In this document: piece by piece, positions 9,816 through 21,422 of the stretch | Layout: each line of letters opens with the position of its first letter | How positions within the stretch are numbered: position 1 is the stretch's first letter | DNA from: Dysgonomonas mossii | GTDB taxonomy: Bacteria; Bacteroidota; Bacteroidia; Bacteroidales; Dysgonomonadaceae | Length of the DNA stretch: 64,000 bases | Assembly (NCBI RefSeq): GCF_004569505.1 | Contig: NZ_SPPK01000001.1 | Coordinates: 992,001 to 1,056,000, forward strand | Reading direction: 5' to 3' | Position numbers and translations under genes: made by a program | The notes under the pieces: generated by a model | Told to the model about the DNA's origin: nothing | Database searches by the model: none | The model's input: the letters and a program-made list of their open reading frames with translations, nothing else

Positions 9816-10967
9816 TTATCTTTTCTCTTCAGGAAGACCTGCCATCTTGATAATTTCCTGAACAACAGGTTTAGCCTTGTATTGTCTGTCAAACAATAAA
9901 GGATAGTCGGTACGGCCTTTCATTGGAAAATCGTTTTTCCATGAATCTACATCGCTTACACCCCATAAGGTGACACGGGTTATTTTTTCCTTATTATCTA
10001 TAAAGAGCTTAAAGAAACTTCCCATACGCTCTGTCCATGCTACTGAAACGGAATCAGGTAGTCCGGTTGTATATGGATTCATTTTCTGATTATATGCTTC
10101 TATATCAGAGATGTTTGCTCCTGTGTTGCGACGAGGGGAGGGTAGGGCACTAAGATCCAACTCTGTAACCATAACCTTTACACCTGTTGAAGTATAATCA
10201 TCAATAGTTGCCTGATATTCTTCCAGACTTGGTCCATCCATGCCAAAATGTCCTTGCATACCAACAGCGTCGATTCGTATATTTTTTTCCTTAAACGATT
10301 TTATCAAATTGATAACAGCTTCACGTTTGCCTTTATGCCATTCGTTATAGTCGTTATAATACAGTTCAGCATCAGGGTCAGCCTCATGAGCATATTGGAA
10401 AGCTAAAGGAATAAACTCTTCTCCCAAAATTGTGTAAAACTTACTTTTACGATATGATCCATCTTCCATAATCGCTTCGTTCACCACATCCCAACCTTTT
10501 ATACGTCCTTTGTAGCGAGATACTACTGTCGTGATATGAGTTTTCATGCGTTGTTTAAGAACTTCAGCTGATACGTCTTTTCCATCATTATCTACGAAGA
10601 ACCACGATGGAGCTTGTGAATGCCAAATTAGACAATGTCCTGTGATATAAAGATTGTTTTGTTCTCCAAATTCTACAAATTTATCAGCATCTTCAAAGAA
10701 AAATTCACCTTCTTTGGGTTGCAGGAACATACTTTTCATACAGTTTTCTGCTACTATGGCATCGAATTCGTTTTTCACAATATTTATCGATGCGGTATCT
10801 TTCCCATGTATCTGGGTTACATTAAGAGCTGTCCCTATATAAAATTTTCCTTTTAGGGCTCCTTTTAGTGACGGTTCATTTTTTATTTCTTTATTACTTT
10901 TTGCGCTACAGGCAAATGCTGTCATCAGCAACAAAGAAATGAGAAAATAATAGATGTTTTTTTTCAT
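9816..10967 (-). CDS. GH10 endo-1,4-beta-xylanase, lipoprotein
   Basis: Cuts the xylan backbone. It has 383 residues; the N-terminus ends in a lipobox (TAFAC, Cys20), so it should be membrane-anchored, on the periplasmic face or the cell surface. A single GH10 barrel carries the acid/base Glu164 (WDVVNEAI) and nucleophile Glu269 (VMVTELDLS). Family signatures [12 protein letters not shown] and [10 protein letters not shown] are intact and no CBM is inserted. It sits between the GPH transporter (25 bp) and the GH43 gene (34 bp). Its paralogue at 54738-55880 differs at 13 of 60 positions in the N-terminal block I compared. Confidence 0.97.
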   Translation of the reverse strand: MKKNIYYFLISLLLMTAFACSAKSNKEIKNEPSLKGALKGKFYIGTALNVTQIHGKDTASINIVKNEFDAIVAENCMKSMFLQPKEGEFFFEDADKFVEFGEQNNLYITGHCLIWHSQAPSWFFVDNDGKDVSAEVLKQRMKTHITTVVSRYKGRIKGWDVVNEAIMEDGSYRKSKFYTILGEEFIPLAFQYAHEADPDAELYYNDYNEWHKGKREAVINLIKSFKEKNIRIDAVGMQGHFGMDGPSLEEYQATIDDYTSTGVKVMVTELDLSALPSPRRNTGANISDIEAYNQKMNPYTTGLPDSVSVAWTERMGSFFKLFIDNKEKITRVTLWGVSDVDSWKNDFPMKGRTDYPLLFDRQYKAKPVVQEIIKMAGLPEEKR

Positions 10968-10992
10968 ACTAAAATGTTTTATAGCGTTATTT

Positions 10993-12405
10993 TTATTTCA
11001 GATGTCTCTCTTCAATCTCCATGTTTATTTTGTCGATTACATTATCTTCCAACTCATATCGAGATATAATGAACATAGCTAAAAGAAGAAGTATTGCAGG
11101 TATTACAGCAACAAGCCATAAAATACCTTGTTCGGCAAAGGCAGATTGTGTAACTTCGTTGTCTTTGTCGAAGCCGACAAAAGCCAATACAAGCCCCGGG
11201 ACAACACCACCTAAGGCCATTCCTGCCTTATAGAAGATACCTGTCAAAGCATTGACTATTCCTGAAATTCTTTTACCTGTTGTATGTTCTCCATACGAGA
11301 TTACTTCCGGAACCAGAGCCCACATATATCCCGTAGCAACAATTATTCCTGTCGATTTGATGAATTGGGCAATAAAGACCAGCCAGACTTGGGTCTTAAG
11401 CGCAGGTATTACCGAAATGGCATATAACAGCGCCATACCGATAATAGCAACCGTTAGAAATACATAGAACATTTGCTTTTTGCCGATTGCTCTTTTGATG
11501 GCAGGTACCATCGGCATAAAGATAAAAGCAGGGATAGATCCCAAAGCCATAAAGTATGGAAGCATATCGGGAGCCTGCACGTTGTAAATCATATAATACG
11601 ACCCGGCTGAATTACCGATTGCCATCATCGCAAAAGCTGTAATGAAGAAAAAAGCCAATATTCTCAGTGGGCGATTATGTTTGAATTCTATCCACAAGTC
11701 CGAAACTTTTACATTTTCTGTTTCTTTTTCTGCCATTACTACTCGTTCTTTGGTCTGTGTAAAGCAGAAAATTAATAATGTTAATCCGGCTATGGCATAA
11801 ATAGTCATTGTGATAAACCATGCGTTGGCAGATTCCGGCGAATTAATTTTCCCGTCAGATGAGAAGAGTTTTACAAGAATAGGTATTCCATAGCCTACTG
11901 CCAGTCCTCCCAGATTTGCCATAAACATACGTACCGAAGTAAGTTTGGTGATTTCGTCTGTATCGCGTGTAAGTGAGGCATTCAACGCTCCATAAGGAAC
12001 ATTTATAAGGGTATAAAGCATTGATAAGCCAACATACGTGATATAGGCATAGAGCAATGACCCCGAAAATCCATTCCAGAAACAAAGGATGGCAAAGCCC
12101 GTAAGAGGTATACCTCCAAGCACCAGATAAGAACGGTATTTACCTAATTTAGGATTGTGTTTGTCTACGAATGCTCCCACTATTGGATCCCAGATTACGT
12201 CAACAATACGTACTATAAGAAACATGATCCCAGCAGCGGCAGCAGAAATGCCGAATACATTTGTGTAGAAAATGAGAAGGTACATTGATACCGTCTGATA
12301 GATAAGGTTTTGGGCTAAATCGCCCGAGCCGAATCCAATGCGTTGTATTCCCGATAATTTGTAAAAACCTTTTGATTCGGCTTTACCTTGTGATGTTGAT
12401 TCCAT
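10993..12405 (-). CDS. GPH-family (MelB-type) sugar:cation symporter
   Basis: Inner-membrane transporter, 470 residues with about twelve hydrophobic helices, expected to bring xylosides or xylo-oligosaccharides into the cytoplasm with a cation. GPH family marks are the N-terminal GSGDLAQN segment and the conserved acidic motif [18 protein letters not shown]. Further hydrophobic pairs follow, and a charged C-terminus ends in IEERHLK. The position, 8 bp after the SASA esterase gene and 25 bp before GH10, supports a xylan-derived substrate. The 3' part of a duplicate gene survives as a relic at 54558-54685. The exact sugar cannot be told from sequence. Confidence 0.93.
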   Translation of the reverse strand: MESTSQGKAESKGFYKLSGIQRIGFGSGDLAQNLIYQTVSMYLLIFYTNVFGISAAAAGIMFLIVRIVDVIWDPIVGAFVDKHNPKLGKYRSYLVLGGIPLTGFAILCFWNGFSGSLLYAYITYVGLSMLYTLINVPYGALNASLTRDTDEITKLTSVRMFMANLGGLAVGYGIPILVKLFSSDGKINSPESANAWFITMTIYAIAGLTLLIFCFTQTKERVVMAEKETENVKVSDLWIEFKHNRPLRILAFFFITAFAMMAIGNSAGSYYMIYNVQAPDMLPYFMALGSIPAFIFMPMVPAIKRAIGKKQMFYVFLTVAIIGMALLYAISVIPALKTQVWLVFIAQFIKSTGIIVATGYMWALVPEVISYGEHTTGKRISGIVNALTGIFYKAGMALGGVVPGLVLAFVGFDKDNEVTQSAFAEQGILWLVAVIPAILLLLAMFIISRYELEDNVIDKINMEIEERHLK

Positions 12406-12413
12406 TGTATGTT

Positions 12414-14348
12414 TTATTTATTTTTTATTAATTCAACTTGGAATGAAGATGCGGGAAGACCTTCCTTATTCTTCAGGTTGGCTCCTTCTGGATTGTCAGC
12501 CCAGCCATATCGTACAGATACAGGTTGTTGCACCTGATTGCTCCATACTTTTATTGTGTCTTTATTTAGTACAGCCGCTTCTGCCCAAACATACCTGTTA
12601 TCTGACCCTGCAATAGTGAATCCGTTAAGCACCTGGTTGGAATATAAGCCTGATCCTACAGAAGAGAAAGTGAGAATGATATTATTACCTTTAACTTCGA
12701 AGTTTTCCAATTGGGGGCCTCTGCTTATAATTGTGGTGTCACCATAAGCTACGCGTTGAGCTTCCAATGCTAAACGATGACCTACTCCTTTTTTGTTTTG
12801 CGGGTGAATATCGTTCCAGTCACCGAGTCCTAATGTGACAGCCATACCTGTATATGGTAAACTCAAGGCTTTTCTTTGTGCTTCTCTAAGTTCGGCCATG
12901 CCACTCTCCGAAGGATATTTGTTTGCTCTGTTAAGTTCAGGCAGTTGAGCGTATATAAATGGTAACTCCGGTTCATTTCGTTGGGTTCTCCAATCTTTGA
13001 TCAAATCCTTAAATAAGGCTTCGTATTCTTTCGCTCGGGCGACGTTGGACTCTCCTTGGTACCATATTACACCTTTGATCTTATAGTTGTTTGATGGAGC
13101 AATCATGCCGTTATACAGTGCGGTAGGTTTATCCTGATAAGAAGTATAACCACCTTCTATAGGTAGATTTTCTATTCCGACACGATATTTCCATTCTCCA
13201 GTCAAATCGATTGTCCTGTCACTCAGAATTATCTTATATGGCTTTTCTTCCATAAATGCACCTCCTCTATTGGTAACAACTCTTATCGTAATAGTATTTT
13301 TCCCGGCTTTAAGTATTCCTTCGGGAACATTATAGATACGCGGCGGATATTGATAACTTGTTGTACCAACAAGTTGCCCGTTAACAAAGGTTGAATCTGA
13401 ATCTATTATATATCCTAAGCGTAAGATTGCCGCTTGAGCTGCTTCATCTTTTGTTAGTTCAAACTCTTTACGAAACCAGATGACACTTCTATTTACTTCC
13501 ATGTCTTTTTCTCTCCATGAGCCCGGGAGATAATAATCTTTCCATTCCGATATATCAATATCTTCTTTATGCCAACTGCCAGCGCCTTTGTCAATTGGTC
13601 TGATGCCAGACCATCTTTCAAGTCTTTTTTGTTGTTCTCTTTTTTTAGTTTCTTCGATAAATCCTATTGTTGCAAACTTTTCAGCTTCAGCATTCAGCTC
13701 GGGATATTTTTTTATAGTCTCGCCACTGATCCATGCTTCAACAGGAGTGCCACCAATGGCAGTACTTATAAGTCCTATTGGAACTTTGTACTTGTCATAC
13801 AGCTCTTTTGCAAAAAAGTATGCCGTGGCTGAAAATTCCATAATGTTTGCCTGCGAAGCATCTTTCCATTCTCCTCCTTTGTAATCAATAAGGGGATCGC
13901 CGAAAGCATAATTGTTTGGCATACGGAAAAGTCTTATATACGGATTATTAATCTCCTTTACTTCTTCACGGTACAAATCGAGTGTTCGTCTGATCGGTAA
14001 TTCCATGTTAGATTGCCCAGAACATAACCAAACATCTCCAAATAAAATGTTTTTAATTAAGATGTCATTGATCTGTATTTCGTTGGGTTCCCCTGCTTTT
14101 TGTGCCGGCAAAATAACTGTCCAATCTCCATTTTTATCCGCTTTTGTCTTATATGTTTCTCCTCGAAATTTTACAATTACAGATTCTTTAGGTGATGCCC
14201 AGCCCCATACTTTGACAGGGGTATCTCTTTGAAGTATCATTCCGTCGCTAATCAGGCGAGGTAATTTTACTTTCGCACTTGATTGTATACCAAAACCCAA
14301 AATGAATAGTACAATCAAACAGAATTTTACAATATTTTTACTTTGCAT
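12414..14348 (-). CDS. SASA-domain acetylesterase (sialate O-acetylesterase-like; likely acetylxylan esterase)
   Basis: SGNH-type hydrolase that probably removes acetyl groups from xylan. The 644-residue protein has a signal peptide (to about residue 25, GIQSSA) and an N-terminal beta-rich part. The nucleophile is Ser113 in CSGQSNME. A jelly-roll galactose-binding-like insert spans about 270-375 (SVIWFRKEFEL, FVNGQLVG). After it come the second SASA half (IWYQGESN) and the catalytic DxxH (DWNDIHPQN). Database names usually call this type sialate O-acetylesterase, but nothing here concerns sialic acid. Its place between GH115 and the xyloside transporter argues for acetylxylan. The gene follows GH115 by 11 bp. 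Confidence 0.9.
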   Translation of the reverse strand: MQSKNIVKFCLIVLFILGFGIQSSAKVKLPRLISDGMILQRDTPVKVWGWASPKESVIVKFRGETYKTKADKNGDWTVILPAQKAGEPNEIQINDILIKNILFGDVWLCSGQSNMELPIRRTLDLYREEVKEINNPYIRLFRMPNNYAFGDPLIDYKGGEWKDASQANIMEFSATAYFFAKELYDKYKVPIGLISTAIGGTPVEAWISGETIKKYPELNAEAEKFATIGFIEETKKREQQKRLERWSGIRPIDKGAGSWHKEDIDISEWKDYYLPGSWREKDMEVNRSVIWFRKEFELTKDEAAQAAILRLGYIIDSDSTFVNGQLVGTTSYQYPPRIYNVPEGILKAGKNTITIRVVTNRGGAFMEEKPYKIILSDRTIDLTGEWKYRVGIENLPIEGGYTSYQDKPTALYNGMIAPSNNYKIKGVIWYQGESNVARAKEYEALFKDLIKDWRTQRNEPELPFIYAQLPELNRANKYPSESGMAELREAQRKALSLPYTGMAVTLGLGDWNDIHPQNKKGVGHRLALEAQRVAYGDTTIISRGPQLENFEVKGNNIILTFSSVGSGLYSNQVLNGFTIAGSDNRYVWAEAAVLNKDTIKVWSNQVQQPVSVRYGWADNPEGANLKNKEGLPASSFQVELIKNK

Positions 14349-14359
14349 ATTATTAAACT

Positions 14360-16885
14360 TTATTTCAATTCGCTTTCAGGTGCACCTAAGTACGACGGTT
14401 TCAGACCTCCAGTATCTATTAATATTTTTTGTAGAACAATTCCCGGTTCTAATACGCGGAATCGAAGAGTGTGTTTTCCCTTTTCTGTTATCGTATGCTT
14501 TGTGGTCGATTTAATTATAGCTTCTGCCTGCCATAGACCAAGCTCGCCTTTGTAATGCCCGTTGAAATTTACGATTTGTTCATTCCTACCATCAAATGAG
14601 ATTGCATAACGAAGCCCTTTATTCGCATTGAAGTTCAATGTCGGAGAAAGTAATAGATGTACATTAAAGTCTCCTGTCGATTCGAAATCAATGTCATACT
14701 CGAGATAGATATTATCATTTTCTTTTGGATAGATATTTTGAGGGAAAGTCGCCATGGCTGATTTTGTCTTCCCCATATCCGGTATTATATCCCAATGTAT
14801 CTTGTCGGAATTATTCAAGCGACTGTAATTGCCCGCTTCAATAGAAACATATCCGTTTTTCTCAACAAAAACTTTGTTCTTGTAGTCTGTTGTCTGCATT
14901 ATGTATTCTACCTTAGGCATAATGCTTTTAGGTGGATTGTTCCAGCTTCTATATCCTATACGTACCTGATCCATCATATGCGGCCATTTACCTCCGGCTA
15001 TAGTCTGATTGTAATGGACAGTCAGTAATGAATCCCTCTTAAAACAATCTTTTACTTTATCGGCCCAATAATTAGCCTGTACATCTTTTTTAGCTGCATA
15101 CAATTTATTCTTTGCTTGAGCATAATACATTTCATAAAGATTGGAACATGCATTGATTGGGAACAATACCAGCTGATCGAATGCATCTTTATATTCACTC
15201 GGCATGAGGTAATATAAACGCATAGCATCGATTACCAGATTGCGATAATCGTTCATTACAGTCTCAAATTCGTTATAATTTTCAAGGCTGTAAGTCTTAT
15301 CATTTAATAATTCAGGAGTAACACGTCTATTGTATTTTGAGTAAAGATTAATCAATCGTGCCGCTTCTTTTGCGTATGTACTTCCGAATTGCTGTTCGCA
15401 CCACTTTTCTGTATGATCCAAAAGGTTATGCGGATTAAATTGGCTGGGATTCCATGCCATATCGAGGAAGAAACTGATTGGATACTCCATTGGTTTAAGA
15501 TCCCCTACATTAACAACCCATATACGATCTACTCCATGTGTGTAAGTAAGATTCATCTGTTCCCAGACACGTTGTATCGGATTTATGTTGATCCACTTCG
15601 AGTTTCGGGGAGCGCCTACATAATCGAAGTGATAGTACATTCCATATCCTCCTTTATGCGGTTTCGAATTGATTTCGGGAAGTTTTCGTACATTTCCCCA
15701 GTTGTCGTCACAGAAGAGAAGTGTGACATCATCAGGTACTCGCATCCCCTGATCGTAATAATCTTGCACCTCTTTATACAGCGCCCAAACCTGAGGTGTT
15801 TCCTCCGGTTTCTTTCCTGTAACTTCGCTTATTATCTTTCGTTGATCCTTTACTATTTTTTCGAGCAAAGCTATGTTTGTATCTTCGCTCATTGCTTCGT
15901 CTCCATCGCCTCGCATGCCCACTGTTACTACTTTTTCCCAGTCTTTAGCTCGCTTCATTCCGAACCTCCAAGATTCTTGTAGCGCTTTTGTGTTTTTAGT
16001 ATAGTCCCAAATGTTTGGTAAGTTATTTCTTTTTACATAACGATGCCAGTCGGATTGTGCCATAGCCATGGGTTCGTGGTGAGATGTACTCATGACAATC
16101 CCCATTTCGTTTGCTAAAACTCCGTTTTGAGGATCGTCGTCATAGAATGCGCTTCCCCACATGGCCGGCCAGAGGAAATTGCCTTTCAGGCGAAGGATTA
16201 GCTCAAAAACTTTCTCGTAAAATTTGCAATTAAATCCGCCAAATGTTGCATTAGCCCAACCACTAAGGGCAGGTGCTTCATCATTCAGAAATATGCCTCT
16301 GTATCTTACAGCAGGTTCTCCTTCTGTATATTTTCCTCTCTTTATATATATATACTGTTGTTTTTTTATTGGAACATCTGCCCAATAATACCAAGGAGAA
16401 ACTCCTATTTGTTTAGACAGTTCGTATATACCATATATGGTACCTCGTTTATCGCTACCAGCTATAACTAAGGCCTCCTTTACTCCTTCGAAAGGATTTT
16501 GTACCGTTTGAATCAAATATTTCTCATATTTCCCTTGCAATTCTGAGGCATTGATCTTTTTGTTTTTTACCAAATCATCAATGTATTTGCTCTTGCCTAT
16601 AGTGCCTATCAACAATACAGTTTCTTCGGCAGACACTTTATCTACTTTCAATATAGGAGATACTCCTGTCACTTTATCTATGTCCACAGATAAGTTCGTT
16701 ATTGCTTTCAGTATTCCGGAGTCTATATTGTTATCGATCAATATAGGTGTGGCAACAAAAGGTTTTACCAGAGTAAAGACGTCCTCTTTGTCTTTGTCAG
16801 AGAATGAAACAAATTGATCTGCTTGAGCAAATAAAATCAAAGGGAATAAGCAGAGCGTTAATAGAATGTACTTTATATTATTCAT
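14360..16885 (-). CDS. GH115 xylan alpha-1,2-glucuronidase
   Basis: First gene of the minus-strand operon. GH115 enzymes release (methyl)glucuronic acid from internal as well as terminal xylose units of glucuronoxylan. The 841 residues are the usual length for the family, with a signal peptide (1-20, PLILFAQA). Recognisable family blocks are FLWPAMWGSAFYDDDP, STSHHEPMAMAQ, VGMRGDGDEAM, LLFCDDNWGN and WVVNVGDLKPMEYP, followed by the helical and C-terminal beta domains. Expected in the periplasm or at the cell surface. The start is preceded by a leader of about 90 nt and the left copy of the duplicated promoter cassette. The reading frame is intact and the assignment firm. Confidence 0.95.
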   Translation of the reverse strand: MNNIKYILLTLCLFPLILFAQADQFVSFSDKDKEDVFTLVKPFVATPILIDNNIDSGILKAITNLSVDIDKVTGVSPILKVDKVSAEETVLLIGTIGKSKYIDDLVKNKKINASELQGKYEKYLIQTVQNPFEGVKEALVIAGSDKRGTIYGIYELSKQIGVSPWYYWADVPIKKQQYIYIKRGKYTEGEPAVRYRGIFLNDEAPALSGWANATFGGFNCKFYEKVFELILRLKGNFLWPAMWGSAFYDDDPQNGVLANEMGIVMSTSHHEPMAMAQSDWHRYVKRNNLPNIWDYTKNTKALQESWRFGMKRAKDWEKVVTVGMRGDGDEAMSEDTNIALLEKIVKDQRKIISEVTGKKPEETPQVWALYKEVQDYYDQGMRVPDDVTLLFCDDNWGNVRKLPEINSKPHKGGYGMYYHFDYVGAPRNSKWININPIQRVWEQMNLTYTHGVDRIWVVNVGDLKPMEYPISFFLDMAWNPSQFNPHNLLDHTEKWCEQQFGSTYAKEAARLINLYSKYNRRVTPELLNDKTYSLENYNEFETVMNDYRNLVIDAMRLYYLMPSEYKDAFDQLVLFPINACSNLYEMYYAQAKNKLYAAKKDVQANYWADKVKDCFKRDSLLTVHYNQTIAGGKWPHMMDQVRIGYRSWNNPPKSIMPKVEYIMQTTDYKNKVFVEKNGYVSIEAGNYSRLNNSDKIHWDIIPDMGKTKSAMATFPQNIYPKENDNIYLEYDIDFESTGDFNVHLLLSPTLNFNANKGLRYAISFDGRNEQIVNFNGHYKGELGLWQAEAIIKSTTKHTITEKGKHTLRFRVLEPGIVLQKILIDTGGLKPSYLGAPESELK

Positions 16886-16926
16886 GATATATGATAGATT
16901 TTCAGTATCGATAGTTTTATCATCAT

Positions 16927-16943
16927 ACCGGCATAAAACCGGT
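16927..16943 (-). other. Hairpin in the 5' leader of the GH115 operon
   Basis: ACCGG and CCGGT flank a 7-nt loop between the predicted transcript start and the GH115 ATG. It may stabilise the message. A weaker hairpin (TTGGT/ACCAA, 17598-17611) occupies a similar place in the divergent leader. Functional meaning is unknown. Confidence 0.4.
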
Positions 16944-16979
16944 CAATTTTAGTCTAAGATTATGTACGATATGTATTAA

Positions 16980-17075
16980 ACAAAATTAAAACAAGCTAAG
17001 AGAAACAGAGACTATTGTTGTATACTATTACCCAAGTAAATGTCTTATCTATATTGCATGTGTTGCATATCCTTT
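16980..17075. repeat. Left arm of 96-bp perfect inverted repeat (duplicated promoter cassette)
   Basis: Bases 16980-17075 are the exact reverse complement of 17488-17583; pairing continues with two mismatches to 17084/17479. The arm holds the near heptamer TGCAACA (17061-17067 on the minus strand) and the -7 box TAATTTTG (16988-16981), both pointing at GH115. Its outer edge is 94 bp from the GH115 start, almost the same as the 88 bp between the right arm and its own gene. Confidence 0.95.
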
Positions 17076-17088
17076 CGTTTTTGTCTTA
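16981..17088 (-). promoter_or_regulatory. Predicted HTCS-controlled promoter of the GH115 operon
   Basis: On the minus strand: a degenerate far heptamer TAAGACA (17088-17082), a perfect TGCAACA 21 bp on (17067-17061), and a -7 box TAATTTTG starting exactly 79 bp after that (16988-16981). The 21-bp period fits two AraC-type HTH modules bound on one face of the helix. The binding protein is inferred, with the HTCS at 50012-53980 the leading candidate. Confidence 0.7.
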
Positions 17089-17487
17089 TTGTTTAATTTT
17101 AGAATTAAAACTGTCTTAAATTCTAACTTTTAGATTAGCTGTTAATCATCTTTTCTTTTTGAATTTTGCAGTTTTTTTATTGTATTGTTTTCCGGTGGAT
17201 CTCTTTAGTGTTAATTGAAATTTAGGAAGTTGAAATCGAGAAAAATATTAATATCGGTAAATAGTCCGTGCGTTAATTGTATGTTTTTAGAAAAAACTGA
17301 TGGAGTTTGTTCTATTTCAGCTTTTGCTATAGATATAATGAAATTTCCATCTGTCTGTTACTTCTGGAGTGGTGATAATAATCGTATTTTGGCTATTTTC
17401 TTTTTTTTATAGGTATATCTAATTAGAAATGAGTTCTTAATTACTCTTGTGGATAAATGGTTGTGCGCCTTGTGTGCAACAAAAGCA
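17076..17487. other. 412-bp spacer between the inverted repeat arms
   Basis: AT-rich DNA without a convincing gene; the only sizeable frame (65 codons at 17215-17412) has no recognisable protein features. It carries the two far heptamers of the divergent promoters near its ends: TAAGACA on the left, TGCAACA on the right. Inversion across the arms would therefore exchange these two sites. Confidence 0.6.
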
Positions 17488-17582
17488 AAAGGATATGCAA
17501 CACATGCAATATAGATAAGACATTTACTTGGGTAATAGTATACAACAATAGTCTCTGTTTCTCTTAGCTTGTTTTAATTTTG
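17475..17582 (+). promoter_or_regulatory. Predicted HTCS-controlled promoter of the GH43-CE1-GH43-GH51 operon
   Basis: Two perfect TGCAACA heptamers start at 17475 and 17496 (period 21). The -7 box TAATTTTG starts at 17575, exactly 79 bp after the second heptamer. This is the best-formed member of the set. The GH43 start codon lies 89 bp beyond the -7 box. Confidence 0.75.
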
Positions 17583-17583
17583 T
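17488..17583. repeat. Right arm of 96-bp perfect inverted repeat
   Basis: Exact reverse complement of 16980-17075. It contains the near heptamer and the -7 box of the rightward promoter, so each divergent operon owns one identical copy of the core control cassette. Perfect identity over 96 bp of non-coding DNA suggests recent duplication, gene conversion or recombination between the arms. Confidence 0.95.
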
Positions 17584-17671
17584 AGTATGCCATGGGTTTG
17601 GTCTGTACCAACGTGAATTATCACAATCCTTATTCTAAATATGAAAAATAAATAATCTAAATATTTACCAT

Positions 17672-19219
17672 ATGAAAAATATTATTTTAGTATTATCCTT
17701 ATTTATATCAGCTTTGGCTGGGTGTAAAAACACACCTTCAGTCAAAAAAGATAAGTTTACAAATCCTGTAATATATGCAGATGTTCCCGATATGGATATA
17801 ATCAGAGTTGGGAGTGACTACTATATGGTTAGTACTACTATGCATTTAATGCCCGGAGCTCCTATTATGCGATCTAAAGATCTTGTTAATTGGGAAATTA
17901 TAAGTTACCTCTTTGATGAAATTAAAGATAGCCCTTTATATGATCTAGAAGGTGGCAACGTATATGGGCAAGGACAATGGGCATCATCTCTTCGATATCA
18001 TAATGGAAAATTTTATGTTCTGTTTGCTACGAACAGACCTCAGAGAACATATATTTATGAGACAGAAGATCCTACAGGCAAGTGGGAAAAAATAAGTGAA
18101 TTTGATAGAACTTTTCATGATGCATCACTTTTGTTCGACGATGATGGTAAAGTGTATCTGGCGTATGGTAGCGGTCAGATTCGCATAACAGAATTGAAGA
18201 GCGATCTTTCGGATGTTAAACCTGATGGACTTGATGCCGTTGTGATCAAAGGAAAAGAAGATGGCTTCCCCAATTTGTTAGAAGGCACTCATCTATGTAA
18301 ATACAACGATAAATATTATATGTTTTTAATCTGGTGGCCTCAGGGGGGCATTCGTACACAATTATGCTTTCGTTCAGACCAGATCGGAGGACCTTATGAG
18401 TCAAAAGTAATCCTGTCAGACTTTATGGATAGACCGGGTGCAGGTGTTGCACAAGGTTGTATTGTTGATACAGAAGATGGAGATTGGTATGGCTTCTTAT
18501 TCCAAGACAGAGGGGCTGTAGGACGTGTACCGGTATTGATGCCTTGCCGTTGGGAAGATGGTTGGCCAATACTAGGTAATGAAGAGGGGAAAGTGCCTAA
18601 AGTAATGGAAAAACCTATACAAGGATTTAATGCAACACCGTTAGTTATAAGCGACAATTTCGATACTGATAAATTAGCTCTAAACTGGCAATGGAACCAT
18701 AATCCTGATAATAATCTATGGTCTCTATCAGAACGTCCGGGATACATGAGATTGAAAACAGGTAAAGTAGTTGAAACTATATTTGAAGCTCGTAATATTT
18801 TATCACAAAGAACAGAAGGTCCAAAATGTAGTGGTATTATTTCTATGGATATTTCGAATATGAAAGATGGAGATATTGCAGGGCTCGGAGCATATTGTGC
18901 AGAACCGGGATTAATATCCGTGGTAATGGAAGGGAATAAAAAGTACCTTGTTATGACAGACCGAGATCAAGAAAAAGCTAGAGTTGATCTGTCCGTTGAA
19001 AAGATATATTTACGTATGGATTGTGATTTCAATACCGATAATGCTAATTTTTTCTATAGTGTTGATAAAGAAAATTGGATACAATTAGGCACCGAATTTC
19101 ATATGATTTATAACCTGAAACATTTTATGGGCAACCGTTTTGCAATATACAATTATGCCACTAAAGCTGCCGGAGGGTATGTTGATGTTGACTATTTTGA
19201 ATATGCTAAAAGCGAATAA
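17672..19219 (+). CDS. GH43 (subfamily 12-like) xylosidase/arabinofuranosidase, lipoprotein
   Basis: First gene of the rightward operon, 515 residues. The N-terminus ends in a lipobox (LAGC, Cys18), so the enzyme is membrane-anchored. The GH43 propeller spans about 30-315, with YADVPDMDIIR at the base position (about Asp40) and HDASLLFDDDG, EGTHLCKY for the other catalytic positions. From about 325 a concanavalin-like C-terminal domain (ISDNFDTDKLALNWQW to VDVDYFEYA) follows, as in two-domain beta-xylosidases. The N-terminal sequence resembles the GH43_12 enzymes of Bacteroides. It should remove xylose or arabinose from the non-reducing end of oligosaccharides. Substrate preference cannot be read from sequence. 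Confidence 0.92.
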   Translation: MKNIILVLSLFISALAGCKNTPSVKKDKFTNPVIYADVPDMDIIRVGSDYYMVSTTMHLMPGAPIMRSKDLVNWEIISYLFDEIKDSPLYDLEGGNVYGQGQWASSLRYHNGKFYVLFATNRPQRTYIYETEDPTGKWEKISEFDRTFHDASLLFDDDGKVYLAYGSGQIRITELKSDLSDVKPDGLDAVVIKGKEDGFPNLLEGTHLCKYNDKYYMFLIWWPQGGIRTQLCFRSDQIGGPYESKVILSDFMDRPGAGVAQGCIVDTEDGDWYGFLFQDRGAVGRVPVLMPCRWEDGWPILGNEEGKVPKVMEKPIQGFNATPLVISDNFDTDKLALNWQWNHNPDNNLWSLSERPGYMRLKTGKVVETIFEARNILSQRTEGPKCSGIISMDISNMKDGDIAGLGAYCAEPGLISVVMEGNKKYLVMTDRDQEKARVDLSVEKIYLRMDCDFNTDNANFFYSVDKENWIQLGTEFHMIYNLKHFMGNRFAIYNYATKAAGGYVDVDYFEYAKSE

Positions 19220-19308
19220 TATGAATATACAAGGGCTAAAATAGTTTCTAAGGTGAAATAAATCCTAACCGTAGTGTTTTTATTCTATGCATAAGTTGAT
19301 GTACTTAA

Positions 19309-21294
<1,986 letters not shown>

Positions 21295-21422
21295 CGATAT
21301 AATTAGATTGTTATACGAAAATAATAATAGTCTAAAGATTGAATTGTAAGAAATGAATATAATTGACAAGTATCATATACGTGAAAAACAATTGTTAAAG
21401 GAACAACAAAATATAAAATCTA

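Noticed and set aside
12414..14348. Sialic acid metabolism
   Set aside because: The SASA protein resembles sialate O-acetylesterases by family name only; no sialidase or neuraminate gene is nearby and all neighbours are xylan genes.
15389..15982. 197-codon open frame on the plus strand within GH115
   Set aside because: Lies entirely antisense to a confident GH115 gene and shows no domain features; a shadow of codon bias.
17215..17412. 65-codon open frame inside the inverted-repeat spacer
   Set aside because: No recognisable domain, signal or neighbour logic; length is within chance for AT-rich DNA. It could hide an invertase-like gene only if much longer, which it is not.
16980..17583. Classical phase-variable invertible promoter with a linked recombinase
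   Set aside because: No invertase gene is in the window and each arm already carries its own promoter, so simple on/off inversion does not fit; only exchange of far sites remains possible.
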